Below the pieces are notes generated by a model. The model saw nothing but the letters and a program-made list of their open reading frames with translations. It was not told the origin of the DNA and made no database searches. The translations under genes and the position numbers were made by a program. From Dermacentor variabilis (Eukaryota; Arthropoda; Arachnida; Ixodida; Ixodidae), in NCBI RefSeq assembly GCF_050947875.1, contig NC_134569.1, positions 209,319,627 to 209,383,626 on the forward strand: a stretch of 64,000 nt of DNA, in the 5' to 3' direction. This document shows positions 1-11,783 of this stretch, one piece after another. Each line of letters begins with the position of its first letter. Within the stretch, counting starts at the first letter, position 1.

Positions 1-49
1 TTAGAGGAATTCTCGCCTACAATGGTCAGTTGAATACTTTTTTTCCAAC

Positions 50-328
50 GTGACTTTTATTCCAGGAGTTCAAGTAAACACAACAATGAAGCAAACAAAG
101 GAAAAGGGAAGGCAGGTTTGTAGGAGATGGAAGCCCGTGACGTCAACGCCTGTGAAGAGGCGTCATAGTGCTCGAATAGCTGAAGGAGCCAAGCGACGGC
201 GACAAACATCTAGAGAGGAGGCCATCTTTCTCGTCTCACTTGATGCATCGCCAGTAGCTTGCAAAGCTGACAGGCGTGTCACGACATATGAGCCAGACAA
301 CTCGTACCTTCGATGCAACATTTGCTGA
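50..328 (+). other. possible N-terminal exon, unassigned
   Basis: An open stretch with a very basic middle part (KRRHSARIAEGAKRRR) that looks like a nuclear-localisation segment, preceded by a pyrimidine-rich tract and a CAG that could be a splice acceptor near position 67. It lies upstream of, and on the same strand as, the Kolobok-like gene that begins to be recognisable at 2990, so it could be one of its 5' exons. I do not recognise a domain, and a chance open frame is equally possible. Confidence 0.2.
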
Positions 329-2989
329 TGAGTGAGCAGGATTAATACTTTACAACATAGGAACTCATGCTCAAACCTAGTGACATGCAATGATAAAGAG
401 ATGGAGTAGCAACTCCCGACACCAATTCCATTTCTTAGAACCATTCCCCTTTGCAAAAAAATAGCTCAAATGCCATAAGTCTAGGAGCTTGACGTTGGAC
501 AGAGATTTTTGCTACTTTAATCAACATAAATTAGAGAGTGAGGTTCAAGATTTCCATTAGAATTTATAAGACAGAAAATCCCTCAAAATCAGGATGAAAC
601 TTACACAAAATCATTTCTAGCAATTTCTATTATGAGTGTCGTAGCAAGAAGTGCTTCCTGAGGTAATTGGTGCAACATAACTTATTGAACAGTACCTCCC
701 AGATATAGTGAGGCTATTTATTAATCCTGGTGTAAACAGCGTACATTGTCAAGTGCATGTATTTGTGAAACCTGACAGTGAGTACTGCCTTTTCCAGATG
801 TGACGAAGATGAGACATTTTCATTTTATTGAGAATCATTAAATCGGTGACATTACAGATTTGGTCATTTCACGCCAAGGGAACCAACATCAATTTCTTTC
901 CTTTCTTTTTGCTGCCAGGGATATACCTGAAAAAAATGTTAAGTGTTAGGTGCTGCAGGAAAGTATTTCCTTCAGCCATAGGATATGTTTTTTTTACATG
1001 AAGCTATTCGGTGAAAGCTGGTCCTGGTTGTACTGTGTAGGCTAATGTGCTGCATTGGTGGCTCAGATGAGTATGGCTGAAAAACGTAACTTAGTAACGT
1101 CAGAAATTGAGCAAGTTTGTCCTGCACTATTGAAAATGTAGCGGCACGACTTGGGTCAAGAGCAGAAATCAACGAGCAGGCAACGACAGGCACTGCCTTT
1201 CTGATGGGTCTCTGTATTATACATATACTAGACATGTACATGCTGTATGCTAGAAAATAAGAATAGAGGAAGTGCAGCATAGATAGAACACCAATGAATT
1301 CATGACAAGCTTGTGCTTCTGACTGTTAGGCGGAAAGGGTAACTTGCAAGTATGACAAGGTATTACTAACACTCTACATGCATCTTGTTTCCTGCCTTAA
1401 AAATATAGAACAGCATGTAGGAATGCAAGTAGTTACCTTCCGTACCTCACAAACACTATCTTTCCAAAGGAACATCCAAATGTGTTGCCAGGCAGCAGAT
1501 GTATTATGTTTAAATGACCCTGCATGAGCACAATAAGAATGTGCACAATGATGAACTAGGCTTTGTAGCGATTCATTGTCATGTCTGTGGGTGCAACCCT
1601 TGTTTGAAGAAGCCCAGATAGTGTGGAAAGGCACAATGTGAGTGACCAATGCACTTATTACTGCAGAAATAAATGCTGCCTTTGACGATGACGGGCATGG
1701 TTTGCAGGCAATAGCAAGTCATGTTTTCATTGGTGCTTAATTAATCTATGCTTCACTTCTTCATTATCCCTTTGCAGTTTACAGTGCATTTACACTGTCT
1801 CGTTTGCAATAAACCGTCTCAATGTAATGTCAGTGGCTGACCTCTGCTTGTCGACTTATGGTAATGTGCAGCGCAAACAATGAGGACAAAGAACTGTGCG
1901 GAACGAGCCCCTAACTAACTACATTTAATTCACAGAAAAAGTATGTTGGAATAGAAACAAAAAGTAAGTAAACTCAGCTATTACACAAGATGAACTAAAA
2001 AAGATGGAAACAAACCGCCAGGATAACACAGATTTAAAAATATAAGTAACTGATGTGTGGACACCAGTTGCATCAAAGTGTGAGAGACTAGTTGAAAATC
2101 ACACTCTCAAAAACTGTGCGCCTGACCAGCCCTTGTGGAACAAGGTTACTTCGGATTGTAAAACTGATATTGATGTCTGGGTCACACAGCTGATTCCTCT
2201 TTTCTTCATGTTGTATGCCTCTGCCAGCTTGTGGGCCCTATGGTTCCCGTGCTGCAAAATCACATCAGCATGACTAAAAATTGTCGTGCGAACTGGTCGA
2301 TGCATAACGCATACATAAAAGAGGGATTGCGTGCATCCGCCAGACATCAGTATCCCTTTTAGAAAGCAAGTAACCTTGCATAGTTTTTGACAACCAATGA
2401 TTCTGAACTAGAGGGTCACTTTTTAATGTACCTGATAAGTTTTGTAACATTCATAAGTCTGGTGTTATCCTCAAGGTTTGTTTCTGTTTCTACTGTTGTT
2501 ATCGTCGTGTCATAGCTGGGTTCTTGTATCTTCTTTTGTATTAAAACAAGCAATTTCTGCGAATAAATTGCACTTGAAGTTCAGCCCTCATCCTGCCTCA
2601 TCCTGTGCGGTTCTTTGTCCTCGTCATTCGACCTGCCCGTTACCATGAATGCAACCAACTCGCTCAATTTCTCATACTGTGAATCGTATATTTATGTCCT
2701 CGTCCAAAGTCACATTTTGAGTCAGCGTGAAGCACACTCATTAGGACATTCTTCCTAACTATTTCGTTCATGCTTGAAGGGAGGTTAAAACTGCGTGAAA
2801 AAACGAGGACTAGCGGAAGGAACACACACGTCTGCACTTTTTGTGTATTGTGCGTTCCTCCCACTTGTATTTGTTTTTTCGCGGAATTTTAACGTTCCCA
2901 CGCCCATTAACAGGGTGAATTCCTTTAGCAAAGCTTTCTGTCCCCTGTGCCACTTTTGCGCTTCAACTCCACTCGTAGATTCCTTACAG
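329..2989. other. no supported gene
   Basis: AT-rich sequence with only short, unconvincing open frames on both strands. If the 50-328 frame is an exon, this would be intronic and might hide short exons of the Kolobok-like gene (the N-terminal part of that family is not otherwise seen in the window). I could not identify them by eye. Confidence 0.4.
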
Positions 2990-3429
2990 GTCTGGCATGA
3001 GCATTACGAAACTTTGCTGACAGAGCTCAGCGATACTAGCCTGCAGCTTTGTGGAGACGGGCGATCTGATTCCACTGGCTACAGCGCCAAGTTCCTCTCA
3101 TACTCCTTCCTGTGCCCTGAAAACAGAAAACTCATACACACGGAGCAAGTTCAAGTGAAGGAGGTAAGTCAAGGAAGAAGCAGTTGAGCTGCATTCATGA
3201 TAGGTCTTATTATGCGAGCAATATTTACCCCAGCCAACTAAAATATGGCATGCAACGTTGGGATGCAATCCGAGCCGTGCAGTGGCTCATCGCAGTAAAG
3301 AGGTGGTCCTTATTTTGAGATTTCTAAACTGGTTACTGCTACGATTATATATTCACGCTGCATATCAATACCAGCGGTACTTTCTATGCATTCCTTTTCT
3401 GCAGAGTGAACAAGTGCAGGCAAGTGCCC

Positions 3430-3441
3430 AGATGGAAAAAG
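3430..3441. repeat. 12-bp target-site duplication, left copy
   Basis: AGATGGAAAAAG, repeated exactly at 8381-8392. It lies at the end of the LINE's (TTAAC/TAAC)-type tail on the left and at the end of the inverted 5' segment on the right. Joining the host sequence across the two copies restores an open reading frame in the Kolobok-like exon (QMEK followed by EGLL). Confidence 0.9.
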
Positions 3442-5488
3442 TTAGTTAGTTAATTCGGGTTTTATGGCGCAAAAGCAACTAAGGCCATGCTGCGCCAGCC
3501 ACAAGATATTAAGGATTCAAATGTTAAACAGTGGAAGCAGCGTTATTTTAGAGTCTGTGTAAAAAACCGGTTTCTTCTAGAAAGCTGAACAAGTCAGCGA
3601 AAGGTACTAGCGGTTCATCTCCGACTATTGAGGCGGGGTGTAAAGGTATGTGTAAGTTATAGAGATTCTGTAAAAGCTTGTGTGTCTGTGTTTCAATATT
3701 TGGACATGTCATAATAATGTGCATAACGGTGAGTGGTTCATGGCACTTCTCGCAAGTTGGCGGGTTTTCGTTTTGAAGTATAAAATTGTGGGTCAGGTGC
3801 GTATGCCCGATTCGGAGTCTACATAGGATCACCTCATAGAAGCGTTGCTGGTGACAGCACGACTTCCATTCTCTAAGCACGGGTTTTATTGTGTGTAACT
3901 TGTTATTTGTGCATGTGTCCCATTCTAGTTGCCACTTTAATGTCAGGGCCTTATGAATAGCTCGGATACTGTCTTGGTATGGAAGTGTTGTTTGCGTTAT
4001 ACCTTTGTGTGCTGCCATGAACGCGCATCTATCTGCTGCTTCATTCCCTGGAATCCCGACATGGCTTGGGACCCAGCATAATCGTATTGTTCTTCCATAT
4101 TCGTTATAAGCCAACATGTTTAGGATGTCACCAAGTAGGGGTTCGGACGCGGAGTTAAGGTTTAGTGCTCTGAGTGCGCTTAACGAATCGGTATATATGA
4201 TAGCATTCGTCTGCTTGTCACTGGTAATTTTTTTCACTGCCGTCCATATTGCGAAGACTTCGGCGGTAAACACTGAAGAAAAGTTATTTATCCGAATGCT
4301 ATTTTGCCAATTTTTCGTAATTATTCCGACACCTACGTATTCTTGTGTTTTGGAGCCGTCGGTGTAAAATTCTGTGTAATGTTTATATTTTTCTTGTATA
4401 GCTCGAAACTCTTGTATTATGTGTTCTTGTGGAATGCCTTTTTTCTTTAGATGTGTTAGTGTCCAGTCACATAGCTGTGAAAAGTTGTACCATGGTGGCA
4501 ATCTTGGTGGCCTTTCAGCAACCTGCAGGGCCTCGTGAGGAACATCATAAGCCTGACAGTATTCTTCGTATCGTAAGATTAGTGGCCGAATCATGTTCGG
4601 TTTGCTTGTGTAGTGTATCCTTGATATGCACTGTGTAACGATGTTGTAGCATATATGTTGTGGTGATGATCGAACTCGTAGTACATAGGAAAGTGTAAGC
4701 AGTGCTCTGCGTTGCTGTAAGGACGGCTTATTGCAGTCAACATATAAACTTTGGACAGGCGATGTTCTGTAGGCACCGCTTGCCAGTCGTAGGCCAAGAT
4801 TATGAACTGGATCGAGTCGCTTGATGTATGACTGCCTAGCAGCACCATAAACTACACTACTGTAGTCGAGGATGCTACGTACGAGGGACCGGTATATACG
4901 TAGTAGACAAGTTCGGTCAGATCCCCAGTGCTTGTGTGATAGCACCTTGAGGATATTTAATGCTTTATTTGCTTTAATTTTAGTTGTGTTAATGTGGGCC
5001 AGGAAGTTCAGCTTTGTGTCAAACGTTACGCCTAGAAATTTATAGTGTTCTTTGACCGGCAATGTTGTACCATGCAATGTGAGAACTGGGTTCAAGTGTA
5101 ATCCTCGTTTCTGGGAGAAGAGAACTGTAACAGTTTTGTCTGTTGAAAAACGGAATCCATTTTTGTCAGCCCATTGTGTAAGGTTATTTATGGTTATTTG
5201 TAGTTGTCTTTCGCAAGTGGGTAGATTTGAGGCGCGGCAAGCAACTTGCAGATCGTCGACATATATGGAGTGCATAACAGAGGATGGTATGATCTTATTA
5301 ACAGAGTTCATTTTGATTATGAAGAGTGTCGTGCTCAGAATACAACCCTGTGGAACGCCATTTTCCTGTGTAAATGTGCGTGAAAGTATTGCGCCGAGAC
5401 GCACCTGAAATGTTCTATTTGCCATAAAATCAGATAGGCAGTTTAGCATTCTGCCACGCACTCCCAATTCAGGCCAAATGCCTGAAAG
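3442..5488 (-). mobile_element. I-clade LINE, 3' half (sense on minus strand)
   Basis: This is the 3' half of an I-type non-LTR retrotransposon: the C-terminal part of the reverse transcriptase, the RNase H domain, a zinc-knuckle-like tail and a short 3' UTR. The minus strand ends in a repeated TAAC-type tail directly against the 12-bp target-site duplication. It meets the inverted 5' half head-to-head at about 5488. The two halves together make one element: this half starts (minus strand) exactly where the other half stops in the RT domain. See the finding on twin priming. Confidence 0.88.
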
Positions 5489-5506
5489 ATAAAATCGGAC
5501 AGACAT
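3548..5506 (-). pseudogene. LINE ORF2 C-terminal part: reverse transcriptase and RNase H
   Basis: The 652-codon open frame carries the RT motif GVPQGCILS and the catalytic box YVDD (V in place of the commoner A), and FLGVTFDTKL of the thumb region. Then follows an RNase H domain with acidic residues in FYTDGSK, FTAEV, IYTDSLSAL and HVGIPGNEAADR, and a C-terminal Cys/His cluster CEKC...HIIMTC. The first few residues (up to about 5488) come from the junction, not from the LINE. The frame is uninterrupted but cannot make a working protein, because the N-terminal half of ORF2 lies on the other strand. RNase H inside ORF2 is typical of the I clade. Confidence 0.88.
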
Positions 5507-8383
5507 ACAAAGCCTCCAAAATGTCTAGCGGGGACCTCCTCCTAGAATTGAATAGTAAAGATCAAGCAGATAAGCTGTCTGAACTTACCAGTATTGGCGA
5601 GGCGACAGTGACTGTTTCAGCCCACAGAACACTCAACACAAGCAGGGGAGTAATATCTGAAGAAGATTTTATTGGATTAAGCGACGAGGAACTGCTGGAA
5701 GGTTTCCAGGAACAAAATGTTACCAAAGTACAGAGAATAGTAATCCGCAGAAACGATCAAGAAATCCCCACCAAGCATGTTATACTCACCTTCGGAACAA
5801 GCGTAATGCCTACTTAACTCGATGCCGGTTATGTCAAAGTCAATGTGAGACCGTATATCCCGAATCCTAGACGATGTTTCAAGTGCCAAAGATTTGGACA
5901 TGCTTCACATGCATGCCGAGGACAAACAACTTGTGCTAAATGCAGCTCCAACGACCACCAATCAGAGAATTGCACTTCTTCACCACATTGTGTTAACTGC
6001 AAGGGAGATCACCCAGCTTATTCGCGGTCCTGCCCTTGCTGGAAAAAAGAAAAAGAAGTCATTTCACTAACTGTTAAAGAAAAAATCTCGTTCTTCGAAG
6101 CCAGGAAAAGACTGTCGTACCTTCCCCGAAGAAGTTATGCCGAAGTGACGCAGGCGGGGGCAGCGTCACAGAGGCCTCCGGAGTCCTCCGAGCCCACGCG
6201 CAGTGGTGCGGCAGTGACTCCTCCCGCCCCCGTGGTGGAAGCAGTCAGTACTGCTCCACCCTCTTCGACGGCCCTGCAGACACCAGCCCCGCAGGGCCCT
6301 AAAATCAAACGAACCCCAAGGCCCGAGGCACGTGTCTCGGCGCCTAACTCTCGGTCCTCCAGCGCCTCAGAGAGAGCGATGGAGGTCGACACAAAAAACC
6401 CGGTGTCATTGACACCGAAGGACAAGCGCTCTCTTGAGCGCGGTAAGAGGGACAAGATCCCAATAACCACCCAAAATAAGAAAGCGATAACCTGAAGGTT
6501 ATCGCTCCTTTGTATCACCCTTCCTGAGATCAACGTCACCTAATATCTTACCTACCTCCTATTCAACTGTTAACGCCATTTTTTACCCTTCAATTCCATA
6601 ATGGCTTTTATTATTCACTGGAACTGTAGAGGTCTTTTACATAACTTAGGTGACATTAAAGACCTGTTATTTAACTTCTCTCCTGTGGCCTTATGCTTAC
6701 AGGAAACAAACCTAGGTGAAAAACACAAACATATTTTAAAAGGTTTCACTGTTGTACGGCGCGACCGTACTCAGATGAACCGGCTTTCGGGTGGTGTAGC
6801 CATTATTGTGCAGGGCGGTATTGCAGTTAAGAGAAGTTCCGATTACCAGTCACATAGAAGCCGTTGCTGTCACTGTTATAACTCACAAAACCATCACCAT
6901 TTGCTCGCTGTATATCCCACCCCACACCCATTTTACCACTAAACATTTAGAAAATATAACAGGTCAATTACCGGAGCCATTTGTTTTAGTGGGGGATTTT
7001 AATGCTCACGGTACTCTTTGGGGCAGTATCAAAACTGACCAAAGAGGGCAAATGGTTGAGGGTTTTATTCTATCCAATGATATCTGCCTTTTAAATTCAG
7101 GTGCACCGACATACTTTTCACCAACTTCCCGCACTTTTAGTTGTTTAGATTTAGCTTTTTGCTCACCATCTCTTTTTAATGATTTTAAATGGGAAACCGT
7201 CGATAAGTCTTATGGCAGTGATCACTTGCCCGCAATCATCAAATTTTTATCATTACCACCAACCTTAATCACAAGGCCACGCCAGTGGAAATTACAGCTC
7301 GCTGACTGGCCGCTTTTTACGGAAAACGCGAGACTGGAAGTTGTCTTTTCACAAGAACTAAGCATTGATGAACTTAATAAAAAAATCACTGAAGTAATAA
7401 TCTCTGCAGCAGAAAAGGCAATACCCCAGTCATCCGGTATTGTACACAAAAGGTTAAATCCCTGGTGGACGAACGAGTGTACCGAAGCCAAAAAGAAACA
7501 AAATAAGGCCTGGGGAATCCTACGTAGGTACCCCACTTATAGCAACCTTTTAAATTTCAAACAGGTCAAAGCCAAAGCACGATTTATTCGAAGGCAGGCA
7601 GAGAAATCGTCATGGCAAAAATATGTATCCTCAATTAATAATACGGTCACGTCAAAACGAATGTGGGACCAGGTAAGAAAATTTAGAGGAGAGTACACAT
7701 CATACACAATTCCACTACTCACATGTCCAGGCACACAAACAACACTGCAGGACCAGGCGAACTTATTAGGCGAACATTTTTACAAGGTCTCAAGCTCAGC
7801 AAACTACTCAAGTGCCTTCTTAAAATATAAAATGTCGGCGGAGAAACAGAGACTGCCCACTACTGGGGCTTCAAATGAACCTTATAATAACGCCCTCACA
7901 ATGCAAGAATTGAACAGGGTTCTCTCTGCCGGTAAAAAAACAGCAACAGGCCTTGACCGTGTCCACTACACAATGTTGGCACACCTCTCTCAAGCATCAA
8001 CAGAAACACTTCCTAAATTTTTCAACAAGATCTGGGAATCTGGAATAATGCCCACAGACTGGAAAAATGCAGTAATTGTGCCTTTTTTGAAATCAGGTAA
8101 ATCCACAACGTCCCCAAGCAGCTACAGACCCATTGCCTTAACAAGCTGTCTAGCCAAAACCTACGAGAGTATCATAAACATAAGGCTCACATTCATCCTT
8201 GAATCACGGAATCTAATAAACGTGCACCAGTGCGGATACAGAAAGGGCTGCTCAACAACTGATAACCTCGTACGACTAGAACATGAAATACGTAACGCGT
8301 TTCTACACAAACAACACTGTCTCACAGTATTTTTCGATCTAAAGAAAGCGTATGATACCACTTGGCGGTATGGAATTTTAAGA
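5489..8383 (+). mobile_element. I-clade LINE, 5' half in inverted orientation
   Basis: Carries most of ORF1 and the endonuclease and N-terminal RT part of ORF2, reading left to right, opposite to the 3' half. It starts inside ORF1 at about 5490, so the 5' end is truncated, and stops at the RT segment TTWRYGIL. The matching continuation (ELGVRGRML) opens the minus-strand half. The last bases overlap the right target-site duplication (AAG), which fits priming by short homology. Confidence 0.88.
5491..6495 (+). pseudogene. LINE ORF1 (Gag-like, CCHC zinc knuckles)
   Basis: Nucleic-acid-binding ORF1 of an I-type LINE. The conserved region SSGDLLLEL aligns with ASGDLLLEL of the second LINE at 18.6 kb, and the frame is already open from about 5491, so ATG 5521 is internal and the true start is lost. 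An in-frame TAA at 5815-5817 splits it. Beyond the stop lie a basic segment (YIPNPRRCFKC) and Cys/His knuckles (CFKCQRFGHASHAC, CAKCSSNDHQSENC, CVNCKGDHPAYSRSC). The C-terminus is rich in Pro, Ser and Ala and ends in a Lys/Arg-rich tail. Confidence 0.85.
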
Positions 8384-8385
8384 TG
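6601..8385 (+). pseudogene. LINE ORF2 N-terminal part: AP endonuclease and RT start
   Basis: Begins 105 bases after ORF1 ends. Endonuclease motifs of the APE family: HWNCRGL, LCLQETNL, LVGDFNAHGTLWG and GSDHLPAI. RT motifs follow: PFLKSG, SYRPIALTSC, QCGYRKGCS and FFDLKKAYDTTW. A one-base shift near 6830 moves the frame (6601-6830 in one frame, then the frame containing HIEAVAV). The RT stops abruptly after WRYGIL at about 8383, where the 12-bp duplication and host exon begin. The rest of ORF2 is on the minus strand at 3548-5488. Confidence 0.87.
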
Positions 8386-8392
8386 GAAAAAG
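8381..8392. repeat. 12-bp target-site duplication, right copy
   Basis: Exact second copy of AGATGGAAAAAG (first at 3430-3441). The host exon of the Kolobok-like gene continues at 8393 with GGCCTCTTAAGTGG after the split codon. Confidence 0.9.
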
Positions 8393-10160
8393 AGGGCCTC
8401 TTAAGTGGTACCAAACTTCTTTGTGAGCAAGGCATGACTGTGAGTTGATTGACTACAGACCGCCACTCTGTAATTAAGAAGCATATGCGGCTGCAATGTC
8501 CGGAGAACAATCACCACTTCGATGTGTGGCATGTTGCAAAGGGTACGAAGAAATTCACGTTGTTCACCTGCAATAGATGGCCTGTGTGTAACCTAGTGCA
8601 ATTACTGGAAGGACATGCAATTGTATAATGGATTGTTCAGCGGATAATGAGTTCGCTTGCAACCTCGGTTCGTACATAGCCTACCAGTGCTGCTATATCC
8701 TTGTGCGGCTAATGGTACGCAAAAAGCAGATGCACCTGACATGGAGCAATAGTGTGTTGTGCTGTTGCCTTGCTACAGGCATCAGGAAAAAGCTGGCTGC
8801 AGCTTCACGAAGGGCTCGCTGCAGTGCTATTACAGAATGGACACAAGCCATCACCAACAATTTGTACTGGTGTGTGCGCTTGCGGTGGCAATGGCGACAT
8901 GCTCGTGGCGGCATGGAGGAGCATGCTGAGCCACATAAAGAGCATACATGAAGGACATGGTGGCTTGTACCCCTGCTGTCTTCACGGACAATGCAATGAC
9001 ACTGCTGGTAGGCACAAATAACCAAACAGCACTAAGATAAAGTGCAGCACATATGGAACAACTGTATTTATAATTCCCTTTCTTGTCTGACTCTCCAGCC
9101 TACAAGCGAATTTAGTGCATTATGGCAGCCCCACTGTTGCTGAAGAACATCCGCCAGCTTTCGCCATCTGTTCAGACGTACAGCCTGCAGTCCTTCCACA
9201 GTGTTCTAGATTGTTTTGCCGCAAAGTCCACTGCATTCACGTATGAAGGCATGAAGGCCAGGTTAGTCTGCATAAGCTGATGGTCTAGCAATGAAACTAC
9301 AGTGTATTATTAATGCTCAGACAAAATAATTTTCTAGTACACTGATTGCTGCGCTTCGCTTCAACGAGAACTCCCAGCGAGAGCAAGCAAGGAGCTGTGA
9401 TGGCACAGAACAGTGGTGCATAAAGTCATCCAAGGTCAGGCAAAGTACTTCTCAGCATGTGCGCTCAAGACAGCTCCCACATTTGGCAAGTCAATTTGAA
9501 AGTACTTGCTCTGCTATGCTTTGCCTGTTATTGCAAGATGTTACGCAGCAATGTTTGTAAAAAATGGAATGTTTTAGTCCTCCTGTACAGTCTACCAAAA
9601 GCATCGACATCTCTTGCATTGGAGAGTGAAGTGACTGCGACAGTTGTTTTTCACAGACATTTTCTGAACCTTTGTGGCAGACTGTCCAATAAAGACATTT
9701 AGCCAGATCAGTGGAATTTTGTTCACGATTGTCAAGTACTGCCAAAAGCTATACATCATAGAGATGTCCAACTGGAAGGATGCAATGACAGACATTCAGC
9801 GATACAGAACATGGGCAGTCAGGTAGCTGACTTTTGAAAGAGGTGTCGATGTACAACTTGGCTACACGTTGACAATTTCCCAGTATGCTAGAGTGTAAAA
9901 CAGGAGAGAAATAGTTGATGCTTATTTTATTTTTGAAACTAGCAACGTGTACACAAGCAGTCAAACGGTATCGCACATAAAGAAAGTAAATTGCAGCGTG
10001 GCCATGTGTTATATGGATGAGAGGCCAGCCGCAAAGGTGTTTATTTCGCATCGGGCGCACTCAACCAACAATTGAAGCCCGCACATTTGTCTATTGAGGT
10101 ACCTCACCTTTTTTGAGCATTTTGGACTTATTTACTAATATTAGGCACTACAGCTCATAT

Positions 10161-11514
10161 TACGAGGGTTGATCCAGAAATATGGTTCCCAAACAGCTCC
10201 AGCCACACGGGAAGGTGCCAGGCGAAATCCGGCAACACTGCTGCGCACGGCTGTTCCCCCACTCTCGATTCCCCCTGGCCGCGCTTCGCTGCGCCGTCAT
10301 TCTTCGCTCAGCAGCCGTCCGATATGGAGGTTTCCATTGTTGATCCCGCCATGTGCGAGATTCGTTCTATACTTCGCTTATTGCACGCCAAAGGGACTCC
10401 ACCCGTGGATATTCATCGTCAGTTGAGAGAAGTGTATGGCGACAAGTGTATGTCCGTTCAACATGTCTGAAAGTGTTCCAGGGAGTTTAGTGCCGGTCGT
10501 AAGGAAGTCCACGATGAAGAACGGAGTGGAAGACCGTCAGTTTCGGAGGCGGTTGCCGAGATGGCCCAACGCGAAGTGCTTCAAAACAGGAAGATCACGG
10601 TCCGTGAACTTGTTGCTCAGATTCCTGGGGGTTCTTGCGGTACAGTGGAAAGAGCTTTGACTGAAAATTTGGGGTATCACAAGTGTTGTGCTCGATGGGT
10701 ACCGCATCTATCGACATTGCCAGTTTCTTCAAAAGTATCAAGAATATAACAAAGCAATGTTGGCCTCCATTGTTACAGGAGACGAAACGTGGGTGTTTCA
10801 TTTCACTCCCGAAACGAAACAAAAATCCAAACAGTGGCATCACCCAGAGTCACCAGTCGCAAAGAATTGCAAGCAAATTCCTTCTGCTGGCAAAGTCATC
10901 GCCAGTGTTTTTTGGGATCTAAGGGGATACTGCTGATCGATTTCATGAAACGTGGGACAACAACAAACTGAGACAGTTATTGTGCAACACTAAGAAAGCT
11001 CAGGCGAGTTATTTAGAACCGCCAGCGAGGACGACTGGCAGCTGGTGTAACGCTACTTCATGACAACGCCCGATCTCACGTCTCCCGTCAAACCCAGGAA
11101 CTTTTCACAAACGTTGGATGGACAGTCATGCCCCACCCACCGTACAGTTTGTCAAACCCAGGAAATTTTGACAAACTTTGGATGGAATGTGATGCCCCAC
11201 CCACCGCACAGTCCAGACCTCGCGCCTAGTGATTATCACTTGTTCCCCAAGTTAAAGGAACATTTCAGTGGCCAACGCTTCCGGAGCGACGATGACGTCA
11301 GAGGTGAAATGCTTCCTCGAGTTGGCGGTGGAGTTCTATGACATTGGGACACATAAATTGGAGCACAGTCTACAAAAATGTGTAGAAAAAGATGGCGATT
11401 ATGTAGACAAATACAGCAAAGTTTCACCTTTACAGTGATGTAAATTTTTATGAATAAACAATGTTGTCTATTTCTGAAATTGATGGGAACCTTATTTCTG
11501 GATCAACTCTAGTA
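10161..11514 (+). mobile_element. mariner-type DNA transposon
   Basis: About 1.35 kb with terminal inverted repeats: the left end has GTTGATCCAGAAATATGGTT and the right end, reverse complemented, has GTTGATCCAGAAATAAGGTT. TA dinucleotides occur at both edges, consistent with mariner target sites. It lies in the last intron of the Kolobok-like gene and holds one decayed transposase gene. Confidence 0.88.
10324..11438 (+). pseudogene. mariner transposase, inactivated
   Basis: The start MEVSIVDPAMCEIRSI and the helix-turn-helix segment GRPSVSEAVAE fit mariner transposases. Catalytic signatures are GDETWVFHF, LHDNARSHV and SPDLAPSDYHLF, the layout of the DD34D triad. It is broken by an in-frame TGA after VQHV near 10466, a small deletion after the YHK segment (~10680), and several frame shifts after 10936. 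An imperfect tandem duplication of about 60 bp at 11090-11215 repeats the segment reading QTQE..TN.GW..MPHPP. No active product is possible. Confidence 0.87.
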
Positions 11515-11783
11515 TATGGAGTTTTTCTGCCATAAGACGTCATCCTTTTAGGTTTGTGCAGGTATGAAAGGGAAGAAAAGCAGTAATCCATTCAACTTTT
11601 TTTTTCAGATTACGTGCAAGACCTGCCAAGAAAGTTATGGAGCTGTGTGCAAAGTACGAAACATTCTCAAAAGCACTTGCATAAATGGAGGAAAGTGTTC
11701 CCGCTGCATTCTTATCTTGGAATGGCCGAAGAGTGCCCAAGAGACCTTGTAGCTGCACACAAAGCACGGTTCTTCAAGTTCTG

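Larger units (their letters stand above)
2990..11783 (+). pseudogene. Kolobok-like transposase-derived gene, multi-exon, decayed
   Basis: Recognised from motifs that I recall from Kolobok-type transposases and related animal proteins: GDGRSDSTGYSAK, QMEKEG, TTDRHSVIKKHMR, HHFDVWHVAKG, NNLYWC and LRFNENSQREQ. Inferred exons are 2990-3163, 3405-3441 continuing at 8393-8542, 8779-9007, 9099-9261, 9338-9485 and 11609-11783. Most splice phases join correctly: for example the 8542/8779 junction gives HVAKGIRKKL, and 9007/9099 and 9261/9338 are also in phase. The last intron appears to use a GC donor (GCAAGT at 9486) and an AG acceptor at 11608, joining TF to DYVQDL. Damage: in-frame TGA at 8446-8448, TAG at 9113-9115, one-base frame shifts near 8875 and 9440-9455, and a LINE inserted in exon 2. 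A mariner sits in the last intron. The 5' exons are missing. The family assignment is from memory of motifs, not a search. Confidence 0.65.

Noticed and set aside
3316..3400. Reading ILRFLNW...AYQYQRYFLCI resembles an earlier segment of the Kolobok-like protein family
   Set aside because: It lies after, not before, the exon it should precede, and directly in front of an acceptor. The similarity is short and could be chance.
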